This document shows, in pieces, positions 16,554-16,792 of a stretch of DNA of 16,792 nt; the first letter of the stretch is position 1; each line of letters begins with the position of its first letter. This DNA comes from JAFKKF01 sp035651055 (GTDB taxonomy: Bacteria > Pseudomonadota > Alphaproteobacteria > Rhizobiales > Kaistiaceae): contig DASRGK010000117.1 in NCBI GenBank assembly GCA_035651055.1, positions 1-16,792 of the forward strand, given 5' to 3'. A program made the position numbers and the translations under genes. Below the pieces are notes generated by a model. That model was not told where the DNA came from. It worked only from the letters and a program-made list of their open reading frames with translations, and made no database searches.

Positions 16554-16792
16554 ATGCGTCTCGTTCGTGGATTCGTTCTGGCAGTCGCCGTCTGCGCCCT
16601 GCCGGCGCTGAATGTCGGTGCTGCGGCTTCGCCGGAAACATTGATCGCGCAGGCCACGGACACGCCGCCCGGGCCCCCGCCGACCAACCCCCAGCCGGAC
16701 AATCCGACGCCGCCGCCGGCGGTCACTCCCGGCCCGACGACACCGGTCGCCCCGCCGGCCGTACCGCCGCCGCTGCCGGCCCCGCAGCCGCC
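16554..16792 (+). CDS. secreted proline-rich protein (3' partial)
   Basis: An open frame from the ATG at 16554 runs past the window end; 79 codons are visible. GAGAGGGAG six bases upstream is a strong ribosome-binding site. Residues 1-25 look like a Sec signal peptide (MRLVRGF, then a hydrophobic VLAVAVCALPAL, ending in GAAA before SPE). From about residue 38 the chain is almost all Pro, Thr, Ala, Gln and Asn, with PPGPPPTNPQPDNPTPPP and PPAVPPPLPAPQP blocks, suggesting an extended periplasm-spanning or wall-associated linker. Such linkers often precede an OmpA-like, SH3 or peptidoglycan-binding domain, which would be outside the window. The overlapping minus-strand frame at 16502-16726 is a compositional shadow. 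Family unknown. Confidence 0.7.
   Translation, partial: MRLVRGFVLAVAVCALPALNVGAAASPETLIAQATDTPPGPPPTNPQPDNPTPPPAVTPGPTTPVAPPAVPPPLPAPQP

Overview
This 16.8 kb, GC-rich window (mostly G/C-ending codons) looks like chromosomal core sequence from an alphaproteobacterium, most likely of the Hyphomicrobiales (Rhizobiales). The evidence is the gene order glyA-nrdR-ribD-ribE-ribH-nusB-thiL, the purL-bolA-grxD group next to rpsD and murI, and the close resemblance of the proteins to that group's versions. These assignments come from reading motifs, not from a database search. I found no CRISPR array, insertion sequence, phage gene, rRNA or tRNA.

Layout. (1) 1-747 is the C-terminal part of a YcbB/LdtD-type L,D-transpeptidase, cut by the window edge, followed by a strong hairpin. 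(2) 849-2696 is a glycoside hydrolase family 3 enzyme with no visible signal peptide. (3) 2802-8282 is a tightly packed plus-strand operon: glyA (one-carbon units), nrdR (ribonucleotide reductase repressor), ribD, ribE and ribH (riboflavin), nusB (antitermination) and thiL (thiamine pyrophosphate). Gaps are 1-21 bases, apart from a 1-base ribH/nusB overlap. (4) 8344-9567 is an MFS transporter just downstream, whose position suggests, but does not prove, a link to vitamin transport. It converges on an HdeD-family membrane protein (minus strand).

(5) 10321-11939 holds a TrmJ-type tRNA methyltransferase and glutamate racemase MurI, overlapping by 4 bases. A perfect -35 hexamer spanning the murI stop codon probably drives rpsD (12103-12720), which has a leader of about 130 bases with competing helices and ends in a bidirectional intrinsic terminator. 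(6) On the minus strand, purL, bolA and an unrecognised exported protein form a compact unit, with grxD downstream probably having its own promoter. BolA and Grx4 are known partners in Fe-S/iron handling. (7) Divergent from purL, a gene for a secreted proline-rich protein starts at 16554 and runs off the window.

Most of the window is ordinary housekeeping DNA. The least explained parts are the exported protein between bolA and grxD, the rpsD leader, the MFS transporter beside the rib operon, the proline-rich gene with an inverted repeat over its putative promoter, and the near-leaderless trmJ start. I see no convincing undescribed multi-gene system.
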